Assembly (NCBI GenBank): GCA_003053925.1
Contig: QBKD01000001.1
Coordinates: 186,001-250,000 of the forward strand
Length of the DNA stretch: 64,000 nt
Direction of reading: 5' to 3'
Source of the DNA: Microbacteriaceae bacterium MWH-Ta3
GTDB taxonomy: Bacteria; Actinomycetota; Actinomycetes; Actinomycetales; Microbacteriaceae
The notes under the pieces: model-generated
What the model was told of the DNA's origin: nothing
The model's database searches: none
The model's input: the letters and a program-made list of their open reading frames with translations, nothing else
Shown: positions 52,979-62,300 of the stretch, one piece after another
Layout: the number at the start of each line of letters is the position of its first letter
How positions within the stretch are numbered: the first letter of the stretch is position 1
Made by a program: the position numbers and the translations under genes

Positions 52979-53204
52979 ACGCTCCTAGTGCCCACAACAG
53001 CGTGGCGGGCGATACCTGCAGCGCACGACACAATCCGGGAATCACATCGATGGACGGCCGCTGCAACTGGCGGAAGTAGCGCGAGAGGGTCCCCTTGTTG
53101 ACGCCAGTCGCTTCCTCAAGCTCTGCTAACGAGCGAATGCCACAGTCACGCATGCGGGCGATAAGCCAGTCATGCGATTCATCGGCGCTGAGCAAGTTCG
53201 TCAT
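52938..53204 (-). CDS. XRE-family helix-turn-helix protein
   Basis: The 88-residue protein is one lambda-repressor-like HTH: LAELEEATGVNKGTLSRYFRQLQRPSIDVIPGLCRALQVSPATLLW. It lies 22 nt downstream of trmD on the same strand, with an AGGA site before ATG 53204. It has no ligand domain. Its 3' end overlaps the convergent small gene at 52718-52978, an arrangement sometimes seen in paired small gene systems, but no toxin fold is recognised. Confidence 0.85.
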   Translation of the reverse strand: MTNLLSADESHDWLIARMRDCGIRSLAELEEATGVNKGTLSRYFRQLQRPSIDVIPGLCRALQVSPATLLWALGASTAEDQRLLDESR

Positions 53205-53226
53205 GGTGAAGTCCTAAGGTACAACC

Positions 53227-53907
53227 TTAGTCGTCCAACAAATCCGGTCGACGCTCGCGCGTGCGCTGAACCTGTTGCTCGTGACGCCATTCGGCAACCT
53301 TGCCGTGATGTCCGCTCAGAAGCACCTCAGGCACCTCAAGGTCGCGCCAGATTTTGGGTTTTGTGTACGACGGATACTCCAGTAATCCCGCTTCGTGACT
53401 TTCCTCGGTCAGGGATTCGGGGTTACCCACCATGCCCGGCACCAGTCGCGCAACGGCCTCGATCATGGCCATCACCGCAACCTCGCCGCCGTTCAGAACG
53501 TAGTCCCCCAGCGACACCTCGCGTACGCGAATCCGCGTCCGATAGTGATCGATGACGCGCTGATCAATGCCCTCGTAGCGCCCACAGGCAAAGGCGATGT
53601 GCGTTTCGGCCGCGAGCTCACGGGCCAACTTTTGTGTGAAGCGTTCGCCCGCAGGGGACGGCACAATCAGAAGGGTCTCGTCCGTCACGATCGAATCGAG
53701 GGCCTCGCCCCACGGTTCCGGCTTCATCACCATTCCCGCGCCACCGCCATAGGGTGTGTCATCGACGGTGTGATGTGCGTCGTGGGTGAAGTCGCGAAGA
53801 TTGTGTACGCCCGTAGCAATCAGTCCCGATTCGCGAGCCTTACCAATGAGCGACACATCGAGCACCCCGAAGAACTCGGGAAAGAGGGTGACAATGTCGA
53901 AGCGCAT
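53227..53907 (-). CDS. trmD: tRNA (guanine-N1)-methyltransferase
   Basis: TrmD methylates G37 in tRNA. The 226-residue SPOUT protein has [11 protein letters not shown] at the start, [28 protein letters not shown] and [13 protein letters not shown] (the knot), and a C-terminal helix bundle ending RRPDLLDD. The rimM-trmD order is conserved. A TAGACT box overlaps the rimM stop and ends 6 nt before the ATG, so trmD may also be made from a leaderless transcript. Confidence 0.97.
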   Translation of the reverse strand: MRFDIVTLFPEFFGVLDVSLIGKARESGLIATGVHNLRDFTHDAHHTVDDTPYGGGAGMVMKPEPWGEALDSIVTDETLLIVPSPAGERFTQKLARELAAETHIAFACGRYEGIDQRVIDHYRTRIRVREVSLGDYVLNGGEVAVMAMIEAVARLVPGMVGNPESLTEESHEAGLLEYPSYTKPKIWRDLEVPEVLLSGHHGKVAEWRHEQQVQRTRERRPDLLDD

Positions 53908-53913
53908 GCGACA

Positions 53914-53919
53914 AGTCTA
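53914..53919 (-). promoter_or_regulatory. -10 box of an internal leaderless trmD promoter
   Basis: TAGACT on the minus strand includes the rimM stop codon (TAG) and ends 6 nt before the trmD ATG. Confidence 0.4.
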
Positions 53920-54519
53920 GGATTCGACCCGAGCCGAGGTTCCCGTGTAGGTTTCGTCCGGTCCGTCGTCCACGATCTCTTCGAAGAGCCCGGTGGGCGG
54001 GGTGATGTCCATGACGCGCTGGGTCATATCGACCGAGGTCACGATGGCTTTCACAAACGGAACCATAACCTCGCGCCCGTCGGTCGCCGTCACAATCAAC
54101 AGATCTTGTGCGGGCATGTGATCCACGCGAGCAACTGTTCCGACGGTAACGCCGTCGCGGCGAACTGTGACTCCGACCAATTCGTGGTCGTACCAGGCGT
54201 CGTCCTCGGCGGGACGTGCATCGCTGGATTCGTCAATCCACAGAATCGCCTTCGCGAGGGACTCGGCACCGTCGCGGTCGACGACACCATCAAAGAACAC
54301 CACGGGGTGGCTGTTGTACCAGCGCAGTTCGGTGAGGGTCAGCGTCTTGCCGAACCACGGCGAATCCGCGGGAACCTGCAGAGTGTAAACCGATCCGGGG
54401 ACAAAACGCGCGTTGGGGTCGTCGGTGTAGAGCTCAAGTTTGATTGCGCCCTTGAGTCCATGAGCCTTGAGCAAACGCCCAACGCGAAGCCCGGACTCGG
54501 GCGATTCGATGGTTGCCAT
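53917..54519 (-). CDS. rimM: 16S rRNA processing protein RimM
   Basis: RimM assists 30S head maturation with S19. The 200-residue protein has the N-terminal beta-barrel (LRVGRLLKAHGLKGAIKLEL) and the PRC-barrel C-terminal domain (DAWYDHELVGVTVRRDG, EVMVPFVKAIVTSVD). Its ATG overlaps the khpA stop by one base (TAATG). It sits in the normal rpsP-khpA-rimM-trmD order. Confidence 0.96.
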   Translation of the reverse strand: MATIESPESGLRVGRLLKAHGLKGAIKLELYTDDPNARFVPGSVYTLQVPADSPWFGKTLTLTELRWYNSHPVVFFDGVVDRDGAESLAKAILWIDESSDARPAEDDAWYDHELVGVTVRRDGVTVGTVARVDHMPAQDLLIVTATDGREVMVPFVKAIVTSVDMTQRVMDITPPTGLFEEIVDDGPDETYTGTSARVES

Positions 54520-54755
54520 TATTCCGCGGTGTCGACGATGTCAACACGCACGCGGCGGCCGTCGGCCACGGCAAGCAAAACGGTGCGCAATGCCTTTGCT
54601 GTGCGGCCGCCCTTCCCGATTACACGACCGAGGTCGTCAGGGTGCACGCGAACCTCAAGAAGGTCGCCACGCGGAGTGTTCTTCGCCGAAACGGTAACAC
54701 TCTCGGGGTGGTCAACAATTCCCGAGACCAGGTGCTTCAGGGCGGCCGCCAGCAT
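54519..54755 (-). CDS. khpA: KhpA-type KH-domain RNA-binding protein
   Basis: A 78-residue product (ATG 54755, MLAAALKHLVSGIVDHPESV) contains a single KH domain with the GxxG loop GRVIGKGGRTAKALRTVL. KhpA works with KhpB in RNA binding and cell-size control in other Gram-positives. A longer open frame starts in the rpsP gene but is not the gene. It lies 4 nt after rpsP. Confidence 0.92.
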   Translation of the reverse strand: MLAAALKHLVSGIVDHPESVTVSAKNTPRGDLLEVRVHPDDLGRVIGKGGRTAKALRTVLLAVADGRRVRVDIVDTAE

Positions 54756-54759
54756 CAGA

Positions 54760-55287
54760 CTATTCGGCCTTTTCTTCGGCTGCTTCGTCAGCAGCAGGAG
54801 CCTCGTCAGCGGCCTCAACGGCTGCTTCCTCGGCGGCGGGTGCCTCTGCGGCTTCGACGACCTCTTCGGTCTCGACAGCTGCTTCGGCAACCTCGTCCTC
54901 GACGGGAGCTTCTTCCGCTTCGACGACAACGGGCTTCTCGACCTTGGGCTTGACAACCGACTTCTTGGCGGTGTCGGCCACGAATTCAGCCTTCGATTCC
55001 TTGGTGATGACGGTGCTCTTGGCGTTTGCGTCACCCTTGAACTTGCCCCAGTCGCCGGTCAGCTTGAGGAGCACGAGGACCTGCTCGGTGGGCTGTGCGC
55101 CAACCGAAAGCCAGTACTGAGCGCGCTCCGAGTTGATCTCGATGAACGAGGGGTTCTCGGTGGGGTGGTACTTGCCGATTTCTTCGATCGAACGACCATC
55201 GCGCTTGGTGCGCGAGTCGGCGACGACGACACGGTAGTGGGGTGCACGGATTTTACCCATGCGCTTGAGGCGGATCTTTACGGCCAC
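54760..55287 (-). CDS. rpsP: 30S ribosomal protein S16 with long acidic tail
   Basis: The GTG at 55287 follows GGAGAATC. The first about 85 residues are canonical S16: [54 protein letters not shown]. Beyond it lies a tail of about 85 residues made of Lys, Glu and Ala ([20 protein letters not shown]). Long S16 tails occur in actinobacteria. The tail is not required for the S16 fold. It heads the rpsP-khpA-rimM-trmD operon. Confidence 0.96.
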   Translation of the reverse strand: MAVKIRLKRMGKIRAPHYRVVVADSRTKRDGRSIEEIGKYHPTENPSFIEINSERAQYWLSVGAQPTEQVLVLLKLTGDWGKFKGDANAKSTVITKESKAEFVADTAKKSVVKPKVEKPVVVEAEEAPVEDEVAEAAVETEEVVEAAEAPAAEEAAVEAADEAPAADEAAEEKAE

Positions 55288-55442
55288 GATTCTCCAGATT
55301 GTTTGCGATTGAACACGCACCGCGCATCACGAGTGGGGTGCACATGATTGCGGAAGCAGGATGCTGTGACGCCGGGTTAGAGGGTCCAACGACACAGACT
55401 CAAGGTTCTAGTCTGCCAGATAAATGGCGGGAGCGCCAACCA

Positions 55443-56309
55443 CTAGGCGCGGCGCGCGAGCGCGACACCACCCAGCGCCAGCGCACCGCCCACAATGGCG
55501 AGCGGATGCGGGTACTCCCCCAACAGAATCGCCGATTCGATGATGACGAGTGGCGGCACCAGGTAGGTGGTGACGCCGAGTCGCCCCGCGGGCATGCGCT
55601 TCAACGCGTATCCCCACAAACCAAAGCCCAGAGCCGTGGGGATTGCACCCAGCCAGATGACGCCCCACCACGCCTCGGCGGGCGCGACAGCGAGATTGCT
55701 CACGGCCGTGGGCGCCCAAAATGCCAGCGGGAACCAGGCGATGGTTGCGCCAATCAGCGTCACCTGGGCCGACGGCAACCGGCGCAACGTGGGCTTCTGT
55801 GTCAACACGCCGATGGTGTATCCCAGCATGGCAAGAAGCGCCCAGCCCACTCCCACGATGTCGAGGTGGTCGCTCTGAGCGGTCGCCCACGCAATGACCC
55901 CAACGCCGCCCAATGCAACGAGCGCACCCGTCACCAGTTTGGGCGGCAGGCCCTCGCCCAGGAACAATCCCGCGCCGATCGCGATCAGCAATGGTCCGAT
56001 ATTTACGATGAACGACGCGGTTCCCGCATCGAGCGTCTGCTCGGCGGTGTTGAGCGCCACGATGTACATGCTGAACCAGGTCAGCCCAAAGATGGTCAGC
56101 AAAACCCATTCACGAGCGGTGGGCTTGACCCACTTGGTTCCGATCATGAACAGTGCGAGCAAGGGAACGGCCACCGTTTGCCGCGCCAACGCCAGCGCGC
56201 CGGGATCGAAGTGAGGCCCCACCGCACGAATTGCGGTGAATGCGCTCGACCAGGCGAACAGCACCAGGACGATGGCAACGAGCACCTTCGGCTGGATTTT
56301 GTCGGGCAC
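55443..56309 (-). CDS. EamA-family (DMT) permease, second copy
   Basis: The 288-residue protein has about ten membrane segments in two EamA repeats (VLVAIVLVLFAWSSAFTAIRAVG; VGWALLAMLGYTIGVLTQK). The GTG at 56309 overlaps the ffh stop (TAGTG), so it is translationally coupled to ffh. The pair is not usual. Substrate unknown; metabolite efflux is a guess. Confidence 0.88.
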   Translation of the reverse strand: MPDKIQPKVLVAIVLVLFAWSSAFTAIRAVGPHFDPGALALARQTVAVPLLALFMIGTKWVKPTAREWVLLTIFGLTWFSMYIVALNTAEQTLDAGTASFIVNIGPLLIAIGAGLFLGEGLPPKLVTGALVALGGVGVIAWATAQSDHLDIVGVGWALLAMLGYTIGVLTQKPTLRRLPSAQVTLIGATIAWFPLAFWAPTAVSNLAVAPAEAWWGVIWLGAIPTALGFGLWGYALKRMPAGRLGVTTYLVPPLVIIESAILLGEYPHPLAIVGGALALGGVALARRA

Positions 56310-57862
56310 TAGATGCCGCGTTCGAGCAGCTTGCGCATGGTCTCGAGGTCGGATTCGCTGGGCTGCCCCGCACCCGAACCGGCGCCCAGGCCAAAGCCCG
56401 AACCCGTCGCGGCAGTACCCGCCGCAATGCCTGCATTTTCTGCGGCGCGCTTCGCGGGATTACCCGATTTCGAACCCTTTTTCTTGGGTTGTTGTGCTTT
56501 GCTCTTGGGTCGGGGCATGCCCGGCATGGGACCCATTCCCGGAATGTTCGGCATACCGCCACGCGCGACGGTCTTCATCATCTTCGCCGCCTGCTCGAAA
56601 CGATTGACAAGTGCGTTGACATCGGTCACCGTCATGCCCGAACCCTTGGCGATTCGTAAACGACGGGATCCATTCAAGAGCTTGGGATTGGTGCGTTCCG
56701 CGGGCGTCATCGACCGGATTATGGCCTCGGTGTGGTCGATTTCCTTCTCGTCGAATTGCTCCAGCTGTTCGCGCATCTTTCCCGCGCCGGGCAGCATCGC
56801 AAGCATCGACTTCATCGAGCCCATTTTGCGCATCTGCTGCAGCTGATCCAGGAAGTCGCTCAGAGTGAAGGTGTCGCTGGCGATCTTGTCGGCAACCTTG
56901 CGCGCATCTTCTTCGTCGAACGCCTTTTGTGCCTGTTCAATCAGGGTGAGAATGTCACCCAGATCCAGAATTCGGCTGGCCATGCGATCGGGATAAAACG
57001 GTTCGAGGTCGTCGAGGCCTTCACCGGTCGAGGCAAAAATTATAGGCCGGTTGGTCAATCCACGGACAGACAAAGCAGCACCACCGCGCGCATCACCATC
57101 GAGCTTGGACAACACCACACCGGTAAAGTCCACGCCATCCTGGAACGCCTTCGCGGTAGCCACGGCGTCTTGACCGATCATGGCGTCGAGAACAAACAAC
57201 ACGTTGTCGGGGTTCACGGTGTCGCGAACCGCACGCGCCTCGGCCATTAGTTCGGCGTCCACACCCAAACGACCGGCGGTGTCGATGATGACCGTGTCGA
57301 ATTGCTTGGCCTTGGCGTGCGAAACGGATTCACGCGCGACGGTCACAGCATTGCCCACGCCGTTGCCCGGTTCTGGCGCAAAGATAGAGACACCCGCCTG
57401 GCCCGCCACGACGGTCAGCTGGTTCACGGCGTTGGGCCGCTGCAAATCACAGGCCACCAACAACGGGGTGTGTCCCTGCGACTTCAAAAGTTTGGCAAGC
57501 TTGCCCGCGAAGGTGGTCTTACCCGAACCCTGCAAACCGGCCAGCATGATGATGGTGGGACCGGTCTTGGCAAACTGCAGCTGCGCCGTGTCGCCACCCA
57601 GAATCGCCACCAATTCCTCGTTGACAATCTGCACAACCTGCTGCGCGGGGTTGAGCGCCTTGTTAACATCGTCGCCCAGTGCGCGTTCCCGAACCTTGCC
57701 CGTGAAGTCCTTGACCACGTCGAGCGCGACGTCGGCCTCGAGCAGCGCGCGTCGAATTTCACGCACCGTGCCGTCAACATCGGCGGGCGAGAGCTTGCCC
57801 TTCGTACGCAGGGACGAGAGCGCCGAGGTGAGGCGTTCCGAGAGTGAACCAAACATAGCCAT
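56309..57862 (-). CDS. ffh: Signal recognition particle protein Ffh (SRP54)
   Basis: Ffh binds signal sequences and SRP RNA. The 517-residue protein has the N domain, the G domain (GLQGSGKTTFAGKLAKLL, DTAGRLG, SKLDGDARGGAAL) and the M domain (residues about 320-445, MRKMGSMKSMLAMLPGAGK; MTPAERTNPKLLNGSRRLRIAKGSG). A disordered C-terminus with many Gly/Met (GGMPNIPGMGPMPGMPRP) follows. The SRP RNA gene is not here. Two ATGs (57862, 57856) are close. Confidence 0.96.
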   Translation of the reverse strand: MAMFGSLSERLTSALSSLRTKGKLSPADVDGTVREIRRALLEADVALDVVKDFTGKVRERALGDDVNKALNPAQQVVQIVNEELVAILGGDTAQLQFAKTGPTIIMLAGLQGSGKTTFAGKLAKLLKSQGHTPLLVACDLQRPNAVNQLTVVAGQAGVSIFAPEPGNGVGNAVTVARESVSHAKAKQFDTVIIDTAGRLGVDAELMAEARAVRDTVNPDNVLFVLDAMIGQDAVATAKAFQDGVDFTGVVLSKLDGDARGGAALSVRGLTNRPIIFASTGEGLDDLEPFYPDRMASRILDLGDILTLIEQAQKAFDEEDARKVADKIASDTFTLSDFLDQLQQMRKMGSMKSMLAMLPGAGKMREQLEQFDEKEIDHTEAIIRSMTPAERTNPKLLNGSRRLRIAKGSGMTVTDVNALVNRFEQAAKMMKTVARGGMPNIPGMGPMPGMPRPKSKAQQPKKKGSKSGNPAKRAAENAGIAAGTAATGSGFGLGAGSGAGQPSESDLETMRKLLERGI

Positions 57863-57928
57863 TGTGGTTACAGCCTACTTTCCCCCGCAGCTGTTTTCCG
57901 AAGTCACGCCGCGCAGCGCGAACGGCGG

Positions 57929-58444
57929 TTAGTCGTTACGCGCGTGTTCGTCTTTGGTGGCGCGATACCGCTCCGCATTCAGACGGATGGCCGCGACCTC
58001 GTCATCGGTCAATTCGCGGCGCACCTTGGCGGGCACCCCCGCGACGAGCGATCGGGGCGGAACAATCGTGCCCTCAAGAACCACTGCGCCCGCGGCCACC
58101 AGGGATGAGTCGCCAATTACCGCGCCCGATAACACGGTGGAGTTCATGCCAATGAGGCAGTCGTCACCAATGGTGCAGCCGTGCACCACCGCCGCATGAC
58201 CAATGGATACATTGCGGCCGATGATGGCGGGGTGCCCGTAATCCACGTGAATGGCGACATTGTCTTGAACGTTCGAGCCCTCACCCAATTCGATGCGATC
58301 CATGTCGGCGCGCAACACCGCCCCAAAAAACACGGACGCCTGGTCGGAAATTGTCACGTCTCCGGCAAGGGTTGCATTCGGCGCAAGCCAGGCGGTGTCG
58401 GCGATTCGGGGACTGATTCCCCCATACGTGCGAATGAGTGCCAT
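57929..58444 (-). CDS. Gamma-carbonic anhydrase-like hexapeptide protein
   Basis: The 171-residue protein has a left-handed beta-helix of hexapeptide repeats (LAPNATLAGDVTISDQASVF; AAVVHGCTIGDDCLIGMNST). The three metal His are present (HVDYGH region and IGHAAVVHG). This is the YrdA/PaaY-like class, of uncertain activity. TAACCT 7 nt before the ATG may be a leaderless -10 box. It lies between ffh and ftsY. Confidence 0.92.
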   Translation of the reverse strand: MALIRTYGGISPRIADTAWLAPNATLAGDVTISDQASVFFGAVLRADMDRIELGEGSNVQDNVAIHVDYGHPAIIGRNVSIGHAAVVHGCTIGDDCLIGMNSTVLSGAVIGDSSLVAAGAVVLEGTIVPPRSLVAGVPAKVRRELTDDEVAAIRLNAERYRATKDEHARND

Positions 58445-58462
58445 GCCTGCAAGGTTACTGGG

Positions 58463-59341
58463 CTAGGCCAGCAGTTGCTGCACGAAAACGTGCGGCGTGA
58501 AACCCGTGAGGTCGTCGATTCCCTCGCCCTGACCCACCAGCTTGATGGGCAGACCCGTCTGTTCCTGAACCGCAAAGATGAAGCCCGCGCGTGCGCTGCC
58601 ATCCAGTTTTGTTACGACGAGGCCGGTGACACCCGCCGATTCCACGAATGCCGCGGCCTGCATCAGTCCGTTCTGACCGGTCGTGGCGTCCAGCACCAGC
58701 AGCACCTCGGAGATGGGCGCTTGCTTTTCGACGACTCGGCGAATCTTGGTGAGCTCGTCCATCAGACCCGACTTGGTGTGCAGTCGCCCCGCTGTGTCGA
58801 TGATGGCGATGTCGGTGCCGCTGGCAATGGCGGATTCGACGGTCTGGAACGCCACCGACGCGGGGTCCTGGCCGTCATGCTGCGGGCGCACAATGGTCGC
58901 GCCTCCGCGTTGTGCCCAGGTTGCCAACTGGTCAACCGCGGCCGCACGGAAGGTATCGGCCGCCCCCACGACAACGCTCTTGCCGCGGGTCGTAATGAAC
59001 TTGGCAAACTTGCCAATGGTGGTGGTTTTGCCCACTCCATTGACACCGACCACGAGAACCACAGCGGGAACACCGGGTTGGCTCGAAAGATGCAGCGTGG
59101 AATCGAATGTCGCGAGGCGCTCCTCGAGCACCTCACCCAGAATGCGGCGCAGATCGTCGGTATCGATTCGGGCCGAGCGATCGGCAACGGCGCGCACCGA
59201 ACTGATGACGGAATCGGTCACGGCCGGACCAAAATCGGCGGTCAGCAGCGAGTCTTCAAGGTCGTCCCAGTCCGTGTCCACCACGTCGCGGGCTTCCGCA
59301 AACATGGATTTGAGGGCTTTACCCAGCGACCACGAGGCCAT
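58463..59341 (-). CDS. ftsY: Signal recognition particle receptor FtsY
   Basis: The 292-residue protein is an NG-only FtsY: helical N domain, then G1 VGVNGVGKTTTIGKF, AADTFRAAAVDQL, IDTAGRL, TKLDGSARAG. The acidic A domain of E. coli is missing, which is common in actinobacteria with short forms. The ATG shares a base with the smc stop (TAATG). It receives the Ffh-ribosome complex at the membrane; ffh is close by. Confidence 0.96.
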   Translation of the reverse strand: MASWSLGKALKSMFAEARDVVDTDWDDLEDSLLTADFGPAVTDSVISSVRAVADRSARIDTDDLRRILGEVLEERLATFDSTLHLSSQPGVPAVVLVVGVNGVGKTTTIGKFAKFITTRGKSVVVGAADTFRAAAVDQLATWAQRGGATIVRPQHDGQDPASVAFQTVESAIASGTDIAIIDTAGRLHTKSGLMDELTKIRRVVEKQAPISEVLLVLDATTGQNGLMQAAAFVESAGVTGLVVTKLDGSARAGFIFAVQEQTGLPIKLVGQGEGIDDLTGFTPHVFVQQLLA

Positions 59342-62300
59342 TACGCCTCGCCCGCCTTCACGCGCTGACCGACCACCGCAGACACACCGTCCTGCCGCAT
59401 CGAGACGCCATAGAGCGCATCCGCAATTTCCATCGTGCGCTTTTGGTGCGTGATGATGATCAGCTGCGAGCTTTCCCGCAAGCCCTCGATGATGGTCAAC
59501 AGGCGCCCAAGGTTGGCGTCATCCAGTGCGGCTTCCACTTCATCGAGGATGTAGAACGGCGAGGGGCGCGCCTTGAAAATCGCCACGAGAAGGGCGACCG
59601 CGGCCAACGAACGCTCACCACCCGACAGCAACGACAGTCGTTCAATCTTCTTACCCACCGGCTTGACCGAGACTTCAATGCCGGTTGTCAGCGGCGAATC
59701 GGGGTCGGTCAACAACAGGTGCCCGGTACCACCGGGGAACAGCACGGGGAGAATGTCTTCGAACGCGGCCTTCGTGTCGTGGAACGCCTGCAGGAAAATA
59801 ACCTGCATCTTCTCGTCGAGTTCTTCGATGATCTGCAGCAGATCGGCACGGGTTTTTTCCAGGTCCGCCAGCTGTTCCGTCAGGAAGGTGTGGCGCTGCT
59901 CGAGTGCCGCAAACTCTTCCAGAGCCAACGGGTTCACGCGGCCCAACTGTTCCATCGAGCGTTCGGCGGACTTCAGTCGAGCGGCCTGTTCGGCGCGGTC
60001 GAACGGAATGGGGTCGCCATCGACCTGGGGAACGAGAGTTTCGGGACCGAATTCCGCGATTAACACCTCTTCCACAAGCCCAAATTCATCGGCCGCGCGT
60101 TCCAGAAGACTCGACAGGTGCAGCTTCTTTTCGTAAATCTGCATTTCCAGACCGTGCACGCCGTCCGTGATGCGCGAATACCGCTCGCGCAATTCCGATT
60201 CCTGCCGGCGCAGGTCTGTCAGGGCGGCCGAATTTTCGTTACGGGTCGCTTCCTCTTCCGCCAAGCGCACATGCGCTTCGGCCACAGATTCGTCAACGGC
60301 CGCCAGGACGGGCGGGAGATAACTGGCGATGTGTTCGGCACGATCCAGCTGCGCACGACGCTTCACACGCAGTGCCGCACGTTCGGTGACGGCGGCTCGT
60401 TCCGCGTCTCGCGAACGAGCAAGTTCCTCGGCGCGATCGCGCTCGGCGCGATGACGCTCGCGCAGCGTTTCCATTTCGATGCGCACGGTCATTTCCGACT
60501 GCCGCGCGGCATCCAGTTCGGCCACAGCGCGGTCGCGACTCGTGGCGTCCAACACCGGGCGGGGTCGTGCCAAGAATTCGTCAAGAGCACGAATGGCGGC
60601 ATCCGTCTCGGCTTGGGCCTCGGCAACCGTCGCACGGGCCTTATCTAATGACGCATCGAGGCGCTCGAGTTCGGCAATTGCCGCATCACGTCCCGCACGC
60701 AACCTCGACACGGCCTCGACCTGCTCGGCATGGCGGGCGTCGAATGCGCGCAGGTCGGTCAGTGCTTTCTGCGAACGCTGTTTGGCAGTGGTGACCTCGT
60801 CGCGCAATGCCTCGACGGCGTTGCGGTCGCGCTCAATCTGCGTGGAAATCTTTTCGAGCTTCGACTGCGCCTCGTCACGTTCGGCGGCAAGTTCAATCCG
60901 CGACGGCTGGGCTCCCTGCCCGCCCCGCAACAGGAAGCGGGTGAGGACTTCACCGGATCGGGTAACAAGCACCGCGGTATCGGCAAGACCAGCATCAACG
61001 ATCGCCGGCCATGCGGCGCGTGCGGCATCCAAGTCGGCGGCGATGTACGCCCGTGCAAGAACTCCCCGAACTCCCGCGGGAGCTTTCACTCGGTCGAGTG
61101 CGGCATCCAGTCCCGCGATGGCAATCGCGGATTCCACGGCCCCATCGGTCTCGGCGAACAGAATGTCCACACGACCGGCGTCGGTGGAATCCACGTGATT
61201 AAGCGCCGATACCGCGGCGTCGCGCGAATCCGCAAGGACAGCCTCGGCAAGTCCTCCCAGCGCCGCGGCGATGGCCGTTTCGAAACCCGCGTCAACCTGC
61301 ACCGCATCGGCGACGATACCGCGGATGCCCGAACGACCCGCCAGAGAACTCGATCCATCGCGACTGTCCAGGGCCAACGACAAGGCGGAAACACGAGCCG
61401 CCAAACCATCGCGTTCGCGTTCCTGCGTGTGCAGTGCCTCGCGCGCAGCATCGAGTGCGCTTTGCGCGGCGAGCGCCTGCGTCTCGGCTGTAGTGACGGC
61501 CTCTTCGAGCTCGGCGTTGTCGCCGCCATCCAATGTGTCCAGGCCGTCGAGTTGTGTTTCGGCGTCGTCACGACGGGCGACCGCGGCGTCGCGTGCGTTG
61601 TCGTAGCGCAGCTGTTCGCCCTTGGCGCTGGCGACTCGCGAACGGGCAATATCGACCCGTGATTCCAATGCGGCCTTGTCCAGGTCGTGCTGGGAAATCA
61701 GGGCGCCCTGCTCGGCAATTTCATGGTCGATGGCATCGAGCGACGCTGATGCTGTTGCCGTGTGTGCCGCGGCGTGGCCCAATCGTTCCTCGACTTCGGC
61801 GATCTGCGCGTGCATAGCCACAACGTCGGCCCGCGCCTGATCGACCATGTCGTCGGTCACGCTGATGAGCGGCACCGATTCCGCGATATCCGATGACAGC
61901 AAGACAATGCGTTCGTGCGCGAGGTTTGAGAGCGAACGCAGACGTTCCCTCACCTGTTCGAGGTCGTGAGCGGTGCGACGAGCGCCATCGACCGCATCCG
62001 ATGTTAAACGTTCTTCCAGGTGGGCCAAACGCAGTGTGACCTGCTCGAGCTGCTCACCCACGACAATACGTTCCGTCTGGCGCTCGTTCTCGGACCGTTG
62101 GTGGTCATCGACCTCGCGGCGCAACGTGACGACGTCGTCGGCCAGTATGCGGGATCGCGCATCACGCACGACCGCCGCAATGTTCTGTGCTTCGCGTGCC
62201 ACCTCGGCCTGCTTGCCCAGTGGCTTCAGCTGGCGCCGAATTTCACCGGCGAGGTCGTTCAGTCGGGTGAGATTGGTCTGCATCGCCTCGAGCTTGCGGA

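Noticed and set aside
52938-53204. Toxin-antitoxin module with the convergent small gene
   Set aside because: Such modules are usually co-directional and no toxin fold is seen; kept only as an overlapping-gene observation.
54519-55034. A 171-codon frame ending as the KH protein
   Set aside because: Its first 93 codons are the out-of-frame reading of the rpsP tail; the gene begins at 54755.
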